Of a stretch of DNA of 64,000 nucleotides, positions 1 to 9,359 are shown one piece after another. The stretch's first letter is position 1. The number at the start of each line of letters is the position of its first letter. Both the position numbers and the translations under genes were made by a program. The DNA is taken from NCBI RefSeq assembly GCF_009659625.1, contig NZ_VOIW01000004.1, positions 310,001 through 374,000 on the forward strand, read 5' to 3'. Below the pieces are notes generated by a model. That model was not told the origin of the DNA. It saw only the letters and a program-made list of their open reading frames with translations, and did not search any database. Source of the DNA: Pseudomonas haemolytica. GTDB lineage: Bacteria > Pseudomonadota > Gammaproteobacteria > Pseudomonadales > Pseudomonadaceae.

Positions 1-447
1 GTGCCGGGCAAACCGAAAGTGCTGTGGCTGATGGCCAGCCCCCGGCGCTATATCCAGCCATCCCACGTGGTGCGCATTGCACCGATGATTTATGGCGGTT
101 CGTTTCGCCGCGATTCGAACCTGGCCGCCGAACACGCGAGCAAAGTACGCTCGGCCGGCAAGCTGGGTTACTACTGGCAGCTGTTCGCCGGGGTGGGCTG
201 GACCAGCATTCATTGGCTGCACAAGATCCGCCAGCCCACCCTGGTGCTGGCCGGGGACGATGACCCGCTGATCCCGCTGATCAACATGCGCCTGCTCGCC
301 TGGCGTATTCCCAACGCGCAGTTGCACATCATCGATGATGGCCACCTGTTCCTGATCACTCGGGCCGAAGCCGTGGCGCCGATCATCATGAAGTTTCTCG
401 AGGAGGAGCGCCTGCGCGCCGTGATACATCCGCGCCCGGCGGTGTGA
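1..447 (+). CDS. phaZ: Poly(3-hydroxyalkanoate) depolymerase, C-terminal part (cut by window start)
   Basis: This is the last 148 codons of an alpha/beta-hydrolase, open from base 1, so the true start lies to the left. The Asp loop (DDDPLIP, about residue 87) and the catalytic His in DDGHLFLIT (about residue 115) are visible; the nucleophile serine is outside the window. In medium-chain-length PHA producers the intracellular depolymerase PhaZ mobilises stored polymer and sits between phaC1 and phaC2. The next gene here is phaC2, 89 bp downstream on the same strand, which supports the call. Confidence 0.9.
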   Translation: MPGKPKVLWLMASPRRYIQPSHVVRIAPMIYGGSFRRDSNLAAEHASKVRSAGKLGYYWQLFAGVGWTSIHWLHKIRQPTLVLAGDDDPLIPLINMRLLAWRIPNAQLHIIDDGHLFLITRAEAVAPIIMKFLEEERLRAVIHPRPAV

Positions 448-536
448 AGGACCACACCACCGCGCAACTTGCCAGGAACCGACTATGGTTCTGAATTGGC
501 GTGCCTGTTGTTGCCTTGACGAAGGAGTGTTGGCTC

Positions 537-2219
537 ATGCGAGAAAGACCCGTGACGAACCCGGCGCCCACCCCTGCTGCGTTCATCAATGCACAAAATG
601 CGATCACCGGTCTCAGGGGGCGGGATCTGCTGTCGACCCTGCGCAGCGTGGCCGCCCATGGTTTGCGCAACCCTGTGCATACCGCCCGTCATGCCCTGGC
701 GCTGGGCGGCCAACTGGGCCGCGTGCTGCTGGGTGAAACCGTGCATGAACCCAACCCCAGGGACAGTCGCTTCACAGACCCCACCTGGACGCTCAACCCA
801 CTGTACCGGCGCAGCTTGCAGGCCTATCTGAGCTGGCAGAAACAGACGCGTCACTGGATCGATGACAGTAGCCTGAACGCCGATGACCGGGCCCGCGCGC
901 ACTTCGCTTTTTCCCTGCTCAACGATGCAGTCTCACCCTCCAACACCCTGCTCAACCCGCTGGCGATCAAAGAACTGCTCAACTCCGGCGGTAACAGCGT
1001 AGTGCGCGGCGTGAGCAACTTGTTCGAAGACCTGCTGCACAACAATGGGCTGCCGCGCCAGGTCAGCAAGCACGCCTTCGAAGTCGGCAAGACGGTGGCG
1101 ACCACGCCCGGCTCGGTGGTGTTTCGCAACGAGCTGCTGGAACTGATCCAGTACAAGCCCATGAGCGAAAAACAGTACGCCAAGCCGCTGCTGGTGGTGC
1201 CGCCGCAAATCAACAAGTACTACATCTTCGACCTGAGCCCGGCTAACAGCTTTGTGCAGTACGCGCTGAAAAACGGGCTGCAGACGTTCATGGTCAGTTG
1301 GCGCAACCCGGACGTGCGCCATCGTGAATGGGGCCTGTCCACCTACGTAGCGGCGCTGGAAGAAGCACTCAACGTGTGCCGGGCGATCACCGGCGCCCGC
1401 GAGGTCAACCTGATGGGCGCCTGCGCCGGTGGCCTGACCATCGCCGCCCTGCAAGGCCACCTGCAAGCCAAGCGCCAGTTGCGGCGCATCTCCAGCGCCA
1501 GTTACCTGGTAAGCCTGCTGGACAGCCAGATCGACAGCCCGGCTACTTTGTTCGCGGATGAGCAAACCCTGGAGGCCGCCAAGCGCCGCTCCTACCAGCA
1601 AGGCGTGCTGGACGGCCGCGACATGGCCAAGGTGTTTGCCTGGATGCGCCCCAACGACCTGATCTGGAGCTACTGGATCAACAATTACCTGCTGGGCAAG
1701 GAGCCGCCGGCCTTCGACATCCTGTACTGGAACAACGACAACACGCGCCTGCCCGCCGCCTTGCACGGCGACCTGCTGGACTTCTTCAAGCACAACCCCC
1801 TGAGCCACCCCGGCGGGCTGGAGGTGTGCGGCACACCTATCGACTTGCGCAAGGTCACGGTGGACAGCTTCAGCGTGGCCGGGATCAACGACCACATCAC
1901 GCCGTGGGACGCGGTGTATCGCTCCACCCAACTGCTGGGCGGCGAGCGGCGCTTTGTGCTGTCCAACAGCGGGCATATCCAGAGCATCCTCAACCCGCCG
2001 GGCAACCCCAAGGCCAACTACGTCGAAAACCTCAAGCTGAGCAGCGACCCGCGCGCCTGGTACTACGACGCTCATCACGTCGAAGGCAGTTGGTGGCCGC
2101 AGTGGCTGGAGTGGATCCAGCAGCGCTCGGGCGTACAACGCGAAACCCTCACCGCCCTGGGCAACCAGAATTACCCACCGATGGAAGCAGCGCCGGGCAC
2201 TTACGTGCGAGTGCGTTGA
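537..2219 (+). CDS. phaC2: Class II poly(3-hydroxyalkanoate) synthase 2
   Basis: This 560-aa enzyme polymerises (R)-3-hydroxyacyl-CoA into medium-chain PHA at the granule surface. The lipase-like box GACAGG places the catalytic Cys at residue 296. The Asp follows in GINDHITPW and the His in SNSGHIQS, completing the triad. The length equals the usual class II synthase. The ATG at 537 was chosen because it follows a GAAGGAG ribosome site and gives the normal N-terminus MRERPVTNP; an upstream in-frame codon at 501 has no such site. It lies between phaZ and phaD on the same strand. Confidence 0.95.
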   Translation: MRERPVTNPAPTPAAFINAQNAITGLRGRDLLSTLRSVAAHGLRNPVHTARHALALGGQLGRVLLGETVHEPNPRDSRFTDPTWTLNPLYRRSLQAYLSWQKQTRHWIDDSSLNADDRARAHFAFSLLNDAVSPSNTLLNPLAIKELLNSGGNSVVRGVSNLFEDLLHNNGLPRQVSKHAFEVGKTVATTPGSVVFRNELLELIQYKPMSEKQYAKPLLVVPPQINKYYIFDLSPANSFVQYALKNGLQTFMVSWRNPDVRHREWGLSTYVAALEEALNVCRAITGAREVNLMGACAGGLTIAALQGHLQAKRQLRRISSASYLVSLLDSQIDSPATLFADEQTLEAAKRRSYQQGVLDGRDMAKVFAWMRPNDLIWSYWINNYLLGKEPPAFDILYWNNDNTRLPAALHGDLLDFFKHNPLSHPGGLEVCGTPIDLRKVTVDSFSVAGINDHITPWDAVYRSTQLLGGERRFVLSNSGHIQSILNPPGNPKANYVENLKLSSDPRAWYYDAHHVEGSWWPQWLEWIQQRSGVQRETLTALGNQNYPPMEAAPGTYVRVR

Positions 2220-2246
2220 GCTCAACGATCAGATTAAGAAGACTGG

Positions 2247-2867
2247 ATGAAGACGCGCGACCGTATCCTTGAATGTGCCCTGCAGTTGTTCAACCACAAG
2301 GGCGAGCCGAACGTGTCGACCATGGAGGTGGCCAATGAAATGGGGATCAGCCCCGGCAACCTCTACTACCACTTCCACGGCAAGGAGCCGTTGGTGCTCG
2401 GGCTGTTCGAGCGCTTTCAATGCGAGTTGGCGCCCTTGCTCGACCCTCCCGCCGATGCGCAACTGGAGGCCGAGGATTACTGGCTGTTCCTGCACCTGAT
2501 TGTCGAGCGCATGGCCCACTACCGGTTTCTGTTCCAGGACCTGTCGAACCTGGCCGGGCGTTTGCCGAAACTGGCCAAGGGCATTCGAAGCCTGCTTACG
2601 GCGCTTAAACGAACACTGGCATCATTGCTTGCGCGGTTGAAAGCATCGGGGCAGTTGGTCAGTGGCACCCAGGCGCTGGGGCAACTGGTGGAGCAGATCA
2701 CCCTGACGTTGCTGTTTTCCCTGGATTACCAGCGGATTCTCGACCGTGAGGGCGAGGTGCAGGTGGTGGTTTACCAGATCATAATGCTGGTGGCGCCGCA
2801 TCTGCTGCCGACGGCGCGGCAGGCGACCGAGCGGTTTGCACTCAAATACCTGGATAACACCGATTAA
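2247..2867 (+). CDS. phaD: TetR-family regulator of PHA genes
   Basis: This 206-aa protein has an N-terminal TetR helix-turn-helix (about residues 8-55, with NLYYHFHGKE in the recognition region) and a helical C-terminal ligand domain. In Pseudomonas PhaD activates phaC1 and phaI transcription in response to a PHA-pathway CoA intermediate. It starts 27 bp after phaC2 and is followed by a strong bidirectional terminator that separates it from the convergent phaF. A matching operator-like dyad is present upstream of phaI at 4417-4445. Confidence 0.9.
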   Translation: MKTRDRILECALQLFNHKGEPNVSTMEVANEMGISPGNLYYHFHGKEPLVLGLFERFQCELAPLLDPPADAQLEAEDYWLFLHLIVERMAHYRFLFQDLSNLAGRLPKLAKGIRSLLTALKRTLASLLARLKASGQLVSGTQALGQLVEQITLTLLFSLDYQRILDREGEVQVVVYQIIMLVAPHLLPTARQATERFALKYLDNTD

Positions 2868-2893
2868 AAATGGGGTGTGGATAAAACCACCCT

Positions 2894-2932
2894 AAAAAAA
2901 AGCCCGACCTCTGCAGGCCGGGCATTTTTTTG
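2894..2932. terminator. Bidirectional terminator between phaD and phaF
   Basis: A GC-rich stem (GCCCG..CCT / AGG..CGGGC) is flanked by a run of A on the left and a run of T on the right. It can therefore end both the rightward phaZ-C2-D transcript and the leftward phaIF transcript. Confidence 0.85.
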
Positions 2933-2943
2933 TCCTCGGACAA

Positions 2944-3918
2944 TCAGGACTGACTGGATGGCGTCGGCGTTACCGGCGTAGCAGTCGAGGTAGCAGCCGT
3001 GTGGGACGGTGCGGACACCGAATTGGCTGTGGAAGCAGCCGGTGCTGCCGCCGTTGCTGGCTTGGCGGCCGCGGCTGGCTTTGGCGCTGCTGGCTTTTTC
3101 ACAACCGCAGGCTTTTTGGCTACGGCAGGTTTGGCCGCCGGCTTGGCTGCTACAGGCTTGGCTGCTGGTTTCGCAGCGGCTGGCTTGGCTGCTGGTTTGG
3201 CCGCAGCGGGTTTAGCGGCAGGTTTTGCAGCGACCTTGGCAGCCGGTTTAGCCGCAGGTTTCGCGGCTGCTTTAGCGGCCACTGGCTTAGCGGCAGGCTT
3301 GGTGGCTGGTTTGGCGGCAGCAGTTTTAGCGGCAGGCTTGGCAGCCGGTTTTGCAGCAGGCTTGGCTGGAGCCTTGGCCGCTGGTTTAGCAGCCGGCTTG
3401 GCGGCAGCTTTAACCAGAGGCTTGGCAGCCGTTTTAGCAGCGGGTTTTGCAGCCGCAGTTTTAGCCGCGGGCTTGGCTGCTGGTTTTGCAGCAGGCTTTG
3501 CTGCCGCAGTCTTCGCTGGAGCCACTTTGGCGCCAGTGAGTTTTTCGATTTGCTTGGTCAGGGTATCGACCTTGCTGTGCAGCGTTTTCAACTCAGCCTT
3601 GCTCGGCACGCCCAGTCGCGAAATAGCACTGTTGAGGCGTTTGTCGAAAGTTTCTTCCAACTTGCCCCACGTATCAGAAATGCTCGACTTGGCGGAACCC
3701 GCACTGGCCTTGGCAGCTTCTACTTTTTTACCAACCGTGCTCTTGGTCAACTTCTCGGCCTTCTCGCCGTCTTTAACCAATGTCTCGAAGAGTTTGCTGC
3801 CGTCACTGTCGATCTTCGAGTACACGCCTAAACCAGCGAGCCAGATTTTGCGGGAATATTCTTCAACTTTCCCGACCCACGAGCTGCCTTCTTTCTGAGT
3901 AGTCTTTTTAACAGCCAT
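2944..3918 (-). CDS. phaF: PHA granule-associated phasin with histone-like tail
   Basis: This 324-aa protein has two parts. Residues 1 to about 130 form a phasin domain (KIWLAGLGVYSK and a leucine-rich amphipathic stretch). From about residue 135 to 300 it is a low-complexity Ala/Lys/Pro tail built from AAKPA-type units, like histone H1. In Pseudomonas putida PhaF binds granules through the first part and DNA through the tail, which distributes granules between daughter cells. It is the second gene after phaI, 12 bp apart, on the strand opposite to phaC2-phaD. The repetitive tail is a place where unit number could vary between strains. Confidence 0.95.
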   Translation of the reverse strand: MAVKKTTQKEGSSWVGKVEEYSRKIWLAGLGVYSKIDSDGSKLFETLVKDGEKAEKLTKSTVGKKVEAAKASAGSAKSSISDTWGKLEETFDKRLNSAISRLGVPSKAELKTLHSKVDTLTKQIEKLTGAKVAPAKTAAAKPAAKPAAKPAAKTAAAKPAAKTAAKPLVKAAAKPAAKPAAKAPAKPAAKPAAKPAAKTAAAKPATKPAAKPVAAKAAAKPAAKPAAKVAAKPAAKPAAAKPAAKPAAAKPAAKPVAAKPAAKPAVAKKPAVVKKPAAPKPAAAAKPATAAAPAASTANSVSAPSHTAATSTATPVTPTPSSQS

Positions 3919-3930
3919 CCCGATGTCTCC

Positions 3931-4353
3931 TTAGTGTTTACGCGCGACACGTTCGAGCAATGCCGTCAGCTCTTCGAGCTTAGCAGAGAGTGTCTCCACG
4001 TCATGTTTAGACGCAATGCCGATCCGATTCAAGGCACTGCCGACACGAGTATCAAAAGCTTTTTCAACTTTATCCAGTTGAACTTCAACCAGGCCTTTGA
4101 CGCTGGAGACGTTACTCTTTACTTGGTCAATCTGACTGTTGGCAGCATCAAGTTGTTCAACTACAACTTTTTTACCTTTACTTTCAACATGTTGACCGCT
4201 CTTTACCAGCTCCTTGAAGTACTCGCCGCCCTCGCTGCCGACCTTGGCATAGGCACCAAGACCTGCCAGCCAGATCTTGCGGGCATAGCTTTTAACCTCA
4301 CTCAGGGTGATGGTCTGAATGTCGATTTTTTTCTTCAAAATAACTTTGGCCAT
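3931..4353 (-). CDS. phaI: Phasin PhaI
   Basis: This 140-aa granule phasin shares the motif KIWLAGLGAYAKVGSEG with the N-terminal half of PhaF but has no Lys-rich tail. It coats PHA granules and affects their size and number. The start at 4353 (MAKVILKK) follows a GAGG ribosome site; an upstream in-frame ATG at 4365 lacks one. It leads the leftward phaI-phaF operon. Confidence 0.93.
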   Translation of the reverse strand: MAKVILKKKIDIQTITLSEVKSYARKIWLAGLGAYAKVGSEGGEYFKELVKSGQHVESKGKKVVVEQLDAANSQIDQVKSNVSSVKGLVEVQLDKVEKAFDTRVGSALNRIGIASKHDVETLSAKLEELTALLERVARKH

Positions 4354-4416
4354 GGTGCACCTCACGCAAAATAGGGTGGAGGACGGCCCGCAAGAGTTGA
4401 GGGCTTGGGCACAAAG

Positions 4417-4445
4417 TAGGGTTTAAAATTAGAATCGGCACCCTA
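4417..4445. promoter_or_regulatory. Candidate PhaD operator upstream of phaI
   Basis: A perfect 6-bp inverted repeat, TAGGGT and ACCCTA, is separated by 17 bp, giving a 29-bp dyad with an AT-rich centre, 64 bp from the phaI start. From memory, the PhaD footprint at the P. putida phaI promoter is of similar size and contains two 6-bp inverted half-sites. The match to the experimentally known site is inferred, not checked. Confidence 0.5.
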
Positions 4446-4457
4446 AGAACACCAGCG

Positions 4458-4733
4458 TCAGGCCAGCGCTTTATCCAGGGCTTTCTCGATTTCGGACTTG
4501 ATCGTGCCACTCATGGCCGACATCAACAGGCCAAGTTCCACATCAATGCGCAGTGAATCATCTGCCACTAACACCGTGCCTTTGACCCCCGACCGCTTGA
4601 GGTTCAGGGTGTCGCCCGACCATGAAGGCTCCAGGCCATATTGTTCCTTGAGTTTGTGCGCCAACTTCTCGGCCTTCGCCCGGGCGCCTTCCTTGCCCAG
4701 GGAATGTGCACGTTCAACGGTAATACGGGCCAT
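4458..4733 (-). CDS. Polyhydroxyalkanoic acid system family protein (small granule-region protein)
   Basis: This 91-aa protein contains HSLGKEGARAKAEKLAHKLKEQYG, an amphipathic Lys-rich helix, then a beta-rich part ending SEIEKALDKALA. It matches the small family found beside PHA granule genes in proteobacteria, whose biochemical role is unclear. A GAGGAG ribosome site sits 8 bp before the ATG. It is transcribed in the same direction as phaI, about 100 bp upstream, and diverges from ubiE. Confidence 0.8.
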   Translation of the reverse strand: MARITVERAHSLGKEGARAKAEKLAHKLKEQYGLEPSWSGDTLNLKRSGVKGTVLVADDSLRIDVELGLLMSAMSGTIKSEIEKALDKALA

Positions 4734-4878
4734 TGCAATGACTCCTCTTTATAACGACTCAGAACACCTGCCATGCGGCAAAAGGTCTCGGTGAGCGCCT
4801 ATCTTACCTTCAGCCTTGCCAAGACAAAGTAGACCTTGGGGATTATCATGTCCCGCATTCTCTTTTGGTGACAGCGAT

Positions 4879-5649
4879 ATGACTGATCAGCGCAAAGGCA
4901 GCGATGCCGAACCCACCACTCACTTCGGCTTCAAGAACGTCCCGGAAAGCCAGAAAGCGGAAAAAGTCGCTGAGGTGTTCCACTCCGTGGCGGCCAAGTA
5001 CGACCTGATGAACGACGTGCTCTCCGGCGGCATGCACCGCCTGTGGAAGCGCTTCACCATCGAGTTGTCGGGCGTACGCACCGGCAACCGCGTGCTGGAC
5101 ATCGCCGGTGGCACGGGCGACCTGGCCGCCAAGTTCTCCAAGCTGGTTGGCCCGACCGGCCAGGTGGTATTGGCCGATATCAACGGTTCGATGCTCAAGG
5201 TTGGCCGCGATCGCCTGCTGGATAAAGGCGTGGCCGGCAATATCGAGTTCGTCCAGGCCGACGCTGAGAAGCTGCCGTTCCCAGACAACCATTTCGACTG
5301 CGTGACCATCGCCTTCGGCCTGCGCAACGTCACCCACAAGGAAGACGCGATCCGCTCGATGCTGCGCGTCCTCAAGCCGGGTGGCCGCCTGTTGGTGCTG
5401 GAGTTCTCCAAGCCGACCAACGCACTGATGTCCAAGGTCTACGACACCTACTCGTTCGCCTTCATGCCGCTGATGGGCAAGCTGATCACCAATGACGCCG
5501 AAAGCTACCGCTACCTGGCCGAATCGATCCGCATGCACCCCGATCAGGAGACCCTGAAGTCGATGATGGTAGAGGCCGGTTTCGACCGCGTGACTTACCA
5601 CAACATGACCTCCGGCATCGTCGCCCTGCACCGCGGTATCAAGCCCTGA
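4879..5649 (+). CDS. ubiE: Ubiquinone/menaquinone C-methyltransferase
   Basis: This 256-aa class I SAM-dependent methyltransferase has the SAM-binding motif [12 protein letters not shown] at about residues 73-84 and the UbiE signature [12 protein letters not shown]. It performs the C-methylation step of ubiquinone synthesis. The start at 4879 (MTDQRKG) gives the usual length; the open frame continues upstream without a better start. Its stop overlaps the ATG of ubiJ (TGATG), indicating translational coupling in a ubiE-ubiJ-ubiB operon. Confidence 0.95.
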   Translation: MTDQRKGSDAEPTTHFGFKNVPESQKAEKVAEVFHSVAAKYDLMNDVLSGGMHRLWKRFTIELSGVRTGNRVLDIAGGTGDLAAKFSKLVGPTGQVVLADINGSMLKVGRDRLLDKGVAGNIEFVQADAEKLPFPDNHFDCVTIAFGLRNVTHKEDAIRSMLRVLKPGGRLLVLEFSKPTNALMSKVYDTYSFAFMPLMGKLITNDAESYRYLAESIRMHPDQETLKSMMVEAGFDRVTYHNMTSGIVALHRGIKP

Positions 5650-6272
5650 TGTTGCTGCAAGGCCTTCTCGCCAGCGTCGAACATGGCCTCAACCGTGTAC
5701 TGCGCCTGGACAGCACCGCCCTGGCGCGGCTCGCGCACTTGACCGGCAAGGTGATTGCCGTCGACTGCCGTAGCCCCGCCGTGCAGCTGTTTATCCTGCC
5801 CAGCGATGAAGGCCTGCTGCTCGCTACTCAATGGGCCGCTGAAGCCGACTGCACCTTGCGTGCGCCGGCCTCGAGCCTGTTGCACCTGGCGCTGAGCCGC
5901 AACAAGACCGCTATCCTCCACAGCCCCGAGGTGGAGCTGGAAGGCGACAGCGCGGTGCTGATGGACCTGGCCGCCGTGCTGCAAGACCTGGAGCTGGACT
6001 GGGAGTACGAACTGTCACGCTGGATCGGCCCCGTCGCCACCCAGTTGATCAGCGGGCACCTGCGCAGCCGCACGCGCTGGTACCAGCAAGGTTTCGCCAG
6101 CCTCAACCAGAACCTCGCCGAATACCTGAGCGAAGAATCGCGCACCCTGGTCGGGCAACGGGAAGCGCAAGCGCGCTTTCGTGAACTCGACAAGGCCAAA
6201 ATCGACCTGGAACGCCTCGAGGCCCGCTTCGAACGCCTGAGCCGTTCCCTTGATCCAAGCGATAACGCATGA
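5649..6272 (+). CDS. ubiJ: Ubiquinone biosynthesis accessory factor (SCP2 domain)
   Basis: This 207-aa protein has an N-terminal SCP2-like lipid-binding domain (about residues 15-115) and a C-terminal coiled coil rich in Arg/Glu/Leu ([15 protein letters not shown]). UbiJ is a non-enzymatic scaffold of the Ubi complex that binds ubiquinone intermediates. Its position between ubiE and ubiB with 1- and 4-bp overlaps is the conserved arrangement. Confidence 0.9.
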   Translation: MLLQGLLASVEHGLNRVLRLDSTALARLAHLTGKVIAVDCRSPAVQLFILPSDEGLLLATQWAAEADCTLRAPASSLLHLALSRNKTAILHSPEVELEGDSAVLMDLAAVLQDLELDWEYELSRWIGPVATQLISGHLRSRTRWYQQGFASLNQNLAEYLSEESRTLVGQREAQARFRELDKAKIDLERLEARFERLSRSLDPSDNA

Positions 6273-7873
6273 AGCTGCTCGCCGTCCGCCGTTTGTTTCG
6301 TATCCAGCGCGTCGTAATCCGCTACCGCCTCGATGACCTGCTGTTTGCCCTGCCCCTGCCCTGGTTTCTGCTGGCGGTACGTTATGTGCTGCCGTGGCGC
6401 TGGTTCCCGCGCAAGCAGCTGGAGCTGAGCCGTGGTGCGCGCCTGCGCCTGGCGTTGCAGGACCTGGGGCCGATTTTTATCAAGTTCGGGCAGATCCTCT
6501 CGACCCGCCGCGACCTGCTGCCCGAAGACATCGCCGACGAGCTGATGCTGTTGCAGGACCGCGTGCCGCCATTCGACTCGCAACAGTCGATGGCGCTGAT
6601 CGAAGCACAATTGGGCAAGAAGATCAGCGAGGTGTTCAGCCGCTTCGACGTCGAGCCGCTGGCCTCGGCCTCGGTCGCACAAGTACACGCCGCACAGCTC
6701 AAGACCGGCGAAGAAGTGGTGGTGAAGGTGATTCGCCCGGGCCTCAAGCCGATCATCGGCCAGGATCTGGCATGGCTGTTTGTCCTCGCACGCGCTGCCG
6801 AACGCTTCTCCGCCGATGCGCGCCTGCTGCACCCGGTGGACGTGGTCGCCGACTACGAAAAAACCATCTACGACGAACTCGACCTGCTGCGCGAGGCGGC
6901 GAACGCCAGCCAACTGCGGCGCAACTTCGAAGGCTCGCAGCTGCTCTATGTGCCACAAGTGTATTGGGACTGGTGCAGGCCCAAAGTGCTGGTGATGGAG
7001 CGCATCTACGGCGTGCAGGTCACCGACCTCGCCACCCTGGCCGACCAGCGCACTGACATGAAGATGCTCGCCGAGCGCGGTGTGGAGATCTTCTTCACCC
7101 AGGTGTTCCGCGACAGTTTCTTCCACGCCGACATGCACCCGGGCAACATCTTCGTCAGCACCGTCAACCCGTGGAGCCCGCAGTACATCGCAATCGACTG
7201 CGGCATCGTCGGCAGCCTGACCCCGGAAGACCAGGATTACCTGGCGCGCAACCTGTTTGCCTTCTTCAAGCGCGACTATCGCCGCGTGGCGCAGTTGCAC
7301 ATCGATTCTGGCTGGGTGCCGGCGGAAACCAAGCTCAACGAATTCGAAGCGGCGATCCGCACCGTGTGCGAGCCGATCTTTGAAAAACCGTTAAAAGATA
7401 TTTCATTCGGCCAGGTGCTGATGCGCCTGTTCCAGACTGCGCGGCGCTTCAACATGGAAGTGCAGCCGCAGTTGGTACTGCTGCAGAAAACCCTGCTCAA
7501 CATCGAGGGCCTGGGCCGCCAGCTGTACCCGGACCTTGACCTGTGGAACACCGCGCAGCCGTTCCTTGAACGCTGGATGCGCGAGCGGGTCAGCCCGAAA
7601 ACCCTGCTGGGCAACCTGCACAGCCAGTTCGAACAATTGCCGCACCTGGCCAACATGACCCGCGACCTGCTGGAGCGCATGTCCCAGCCCCACGCCAAAG
7701 ACCCCGCGCCGCCATGGCAAAAGCGCAAGGACGACTGGTTCCTGCGCCTGCTCGGCGCCGCGCACCTGGTGGGCGGTGTGATGCTAGCGATTGGCGGGCC
7801 ATTGAACCAACTGGGCCACTGGCCGGCCGGGATCATGGTGGCCGTGGGCGTTTATCTGATCGTGCGTCGATAG
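6269..7873 (+). CDS. ubiB: Atypical kinase-like ubiquinone biosynthesis protein
   Basis: This 534-aa member of the ABC1/ADCK family carries the KxGQ motif ([14 protein letters not shown], about residue 71), the Ala-rich nucleotide loop ([11 protein letters not shown]) and a catalytic-loop-like HADMHPGN followed by DCG. Two hydrophobic helices at the C-terminus (about residues 490-533) anchor it in the inner membrane. UbiB is an ATPase thought to extract or deliver polyprenyl intermediates to the Ubi complex. It overlaps ubiJ by 4 bp. Confidence 0.95.
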   Translation: MKLLAVRRLFRIQRVVIRYRLDDLLFALPLPWFLLAVRYVLPWRWFPRKQLELSRGARLRLALQDLGPIFIKFGQILSTRRDLLPEDIADELMLLQDRVPPFDSQQSMALIEAQLGKKISEVFSRFDVEPLASASVAQVHAAQLKTGEEVVVKVIRPGLKPIIGQDLAWLFVLARAAERFSADARLLHPVDVVADYEKTIYDELDLLREAANASQLRRNFEGSQLLYVPQVYWDWCRPKVLVMERIYGVQVTDLATLADQRTDMKMLAERGVEIFFTQVFRDSFFHADMHPGNIFVSTVNPWSPQYIAIDCGIVGSLTPEDQDYLARNLFAFFKRDYRRVAQLHIDSGWVPAETKLNEFEAAIRTVCEPIFEKPLKDISFGQVLMRLFQTARRFNMEVQPQLVLLQKTLLNIEGLGRQLYPDLDLWNTAQPFLERWMRERVSPKTLLGNLHSQFEQLPHLANMTRDLLERMSQPHAKDPAPPWQKRKDDWFLRLLGAAHLVGGVMLAIGGPLNQLGHWPAGIMVAVGVYLIVRR

Positions 7874-7914
7874 CCAATCCGGTTATACACTGTCGCAAAT
7901 TGCCGGAGCCGAAC

Positions 7915-8307
7915 ATGAAAGACTGGCTGGACGAGATAAAGTGGGACAGTGACGGCCTGGTGCCGGCCATTGCCCAGGACTACAAGACCGGGCGCGTGCT
8001 GATGATGGCCTGGATGAACCGCGAGGCCCTGAGCCTCACCGCCACTGAGCAGCGCGCCATCTATTGGTCACGTTCGCGTGGCAAACTGTGGCGCAAGGGC
8101 GAAGAGTCCGGGCATGTGCAGACCCTCCATGAGATGCGCCTGGACTGCGATGCCGACGTGGTGATCCTGATGGTCGAACAGATCGGTGGTATCGCCTGCC
8201 ATACCGGGCGCCACAGCTGCTTTTATCGCGTGTTCGAGAACGGCGAATGGAAGGTCGTGGAACCGGTGCTCAAAGACCCGCACGCTATCTACTCGGCAGG
8301 ACACTGA
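7915..8307 (+). CDS. hisI: Phosphoribosyl-AMP cyclohydrolase
   Basis: This 130-aa single-domain enzyme opens the adenine ring of phosphoribosyl-AMP in histidine biosynthesis. Zinc-ligand cysteines are visible in RLDCDAD and in CHTGRHSC, together with the SRGKLW motif. The ATG at 7915 is preceded by GGAGCC; the longer open frame upstream overlaps ubiB and is not used. It is followed after 2 bp by hisE, so the two activities fused in enteric bacteria are separate genes here. Confidence 0.95.
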   Translation: MKDWLDEIKWDSDGLVPAIAQDYKTGRVLMMAWMNREALSLTATEQRAIYWSRSRGKLWRKGEESGHVQTLHEMRLDCDADVVILMVEQIGGIACHTGRHSCFYRVFENGEWKVVEPVLKDPHAIYSAGH

Positions 8308-8309
8308 AC

Positions 8310-8642
8310 ATGAGCGATACCCTGAACCGTGTGGCCCAGGTACTGGAAGACCGTAAAGGCGCGGATGCCGACAGCTCTTACGTCGCCAGCCTGTACCACA
8401 AGGGTCTGAACAAGATTCTGGAAAAACTCGGCGAAGAATCCGTCGAGACCATCATTGCGGCCAAGGACGCGCAAATCAGCGGTGATTGCAGCGATGTAAT
8501 CTATGAGACCGCCGACTTGTGGTTCCATAGCCTGGTCATGCTCGCCCAACTGGGGCAGCATCCACAGGCCGTGCTGGATGAACTGGACCGTCGCTTCGGC
8601 TTGTCCGGGCACGCCGAGAAGGCCTCGCGCCCGTCCGCCTGA
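8310..8642 (+). CDS. hisE: Phosphoribosyl-ATP pyrophosphatase
   Basis: This 110-aa all-helical MazG-like pyrophosphatase removes pyrophosphate from phosphoribosyl-ATP, the step before HisI. The motif [13 protein letters not shown] with acidic metal ligands and [13 protein letters not shown] are typical. It starts 2 bp after the hisI stop and ends 26 bp before tatA. Confidence 0.95.
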   Translation: MSDTLNRVAQVLEDRKGADADSSYVASLYHKGLNKILEKLGEESVETIIAAKDAQISGDCSDVIYETADLWFHSLVMLAQLGQHPQAVLDELDRRFGLSGHAEKASRPSA

Positions 8643-8668
8643 ATAACTAAGACTTGAGGATTTGCAGC

Positions 8669-8947
8669 ATGGGCATTTTTGACTGGAAACACTGGATCGT
8701 CATTCTGGTAGTAGTGGTACTGGTGTTCGGCACCAAGAAACTCAAGAACCTCGGCACTGACGTCGGCGAGTCGATCAAGGGCTTTCGCAAGGCCATGAAC
8801 GACGACGAAAAGCCAACCGAGCCGACGGCCAATCCGGTGCCACCGGCCCAGCCTGTGCACCCGCAGGCCGCCCAGCCGATCACCGAGCGTCGCACCTTCG
8901 ACGTGCAGGCTGAAAAAGTCCAAGAGCCGACCCGCAAAGACTCGTGA
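8669..8947 (+). CDS. tatA: Twin-arginine translocase subunit TatA
   Basis: This 92-aa protein has one N-terminal transmembrane helix (residues about 4-21), a hinge [10 protein letters not shown], an amphipathic helix and a flexible Pro-rich tail. TatA multimers form the pore that exports folded proteins. It is followed directly by tatB and tatC. Confidence 0.95.
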   Translation: MGIFDWKHWIVILVVVVLVFGTKKLKNLGTDVGESIKGFRKAMNDDEKPTEPTANPVPPAQPVHPQAAQPITERRTFDVQAEKVQEPTRKDS

Positions 8948-8957
8948 GCACTGACTA

Positions 8958-9359
8958 ATGTTTGGTATCAGCTTCTCTGAACTGCTGCTCGTCGGCCTGG
9001 TGGCCCTGCTGGTACTGGGGCCGGAACGCCTGCCCGGTGCCGCACGCACCGCCGGCCTGTGGATCGGGCGCCTGAAACGCAGTTTCAACGCGATCAAACA
9101 GGAAGTTGAACGGGAAATCGGCGCCGACGAGATCCGCCGGCAATTGCACAACGAACATATCCTGTCGTTGGAGCAAGAAGCGCGCAATATTCTTTCTCCG
9201 GTGCAAGAACCGGCCAAGCCGGTTACACCACCGGTGGTTGAGCACAGCATCGCGCCCGTGCCTGCCCCTGCTGCCGAGCCCGCCCCGACAGAGCCCGCGC
9301 CGACGCCCGACGCGTCGCCCGCGCCCCATGACCCTACATTGCCGCCGCGAGCCCCATGA
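8958..9359 (+). CDS. tatB: Twin-arginine translocase subunit TatB
   Basis: This 133-aa protein has an N-terminal transmembrane helix beginning [19 protein letters not shown], the hinge LGPERLPG, a long amphipathic helix and a Pro/Ala-rich tail. TatB links the TatC signal-peptide receptor to TatA. It overlaps tatC by 4 bp. Confidence 0.95.
   Translation: MFGISFSELLLVGLVALLVLGPERLPGAARTAGLWIGRLKRSFNAIKQEVEREIGADEIRRQLHNEHILSLEQEARNILSPVQEPAKPVTPPVVEHSIAPVPAPAAEPAPTEPAPTPDASPAPHDPTLPPRAP

Noticed and set aside
501..536. Longer phaC2 start at 501
   Set aside because: A clear GAAGGAG site and family length support the ATG at 537.
2999..3898. Plus-strand Gly/Ala-rich frame opposite phaF
   Set aside because: It mirrors the AAKPA repeat DNA of phaF; the repeat gives open frames in several registers.
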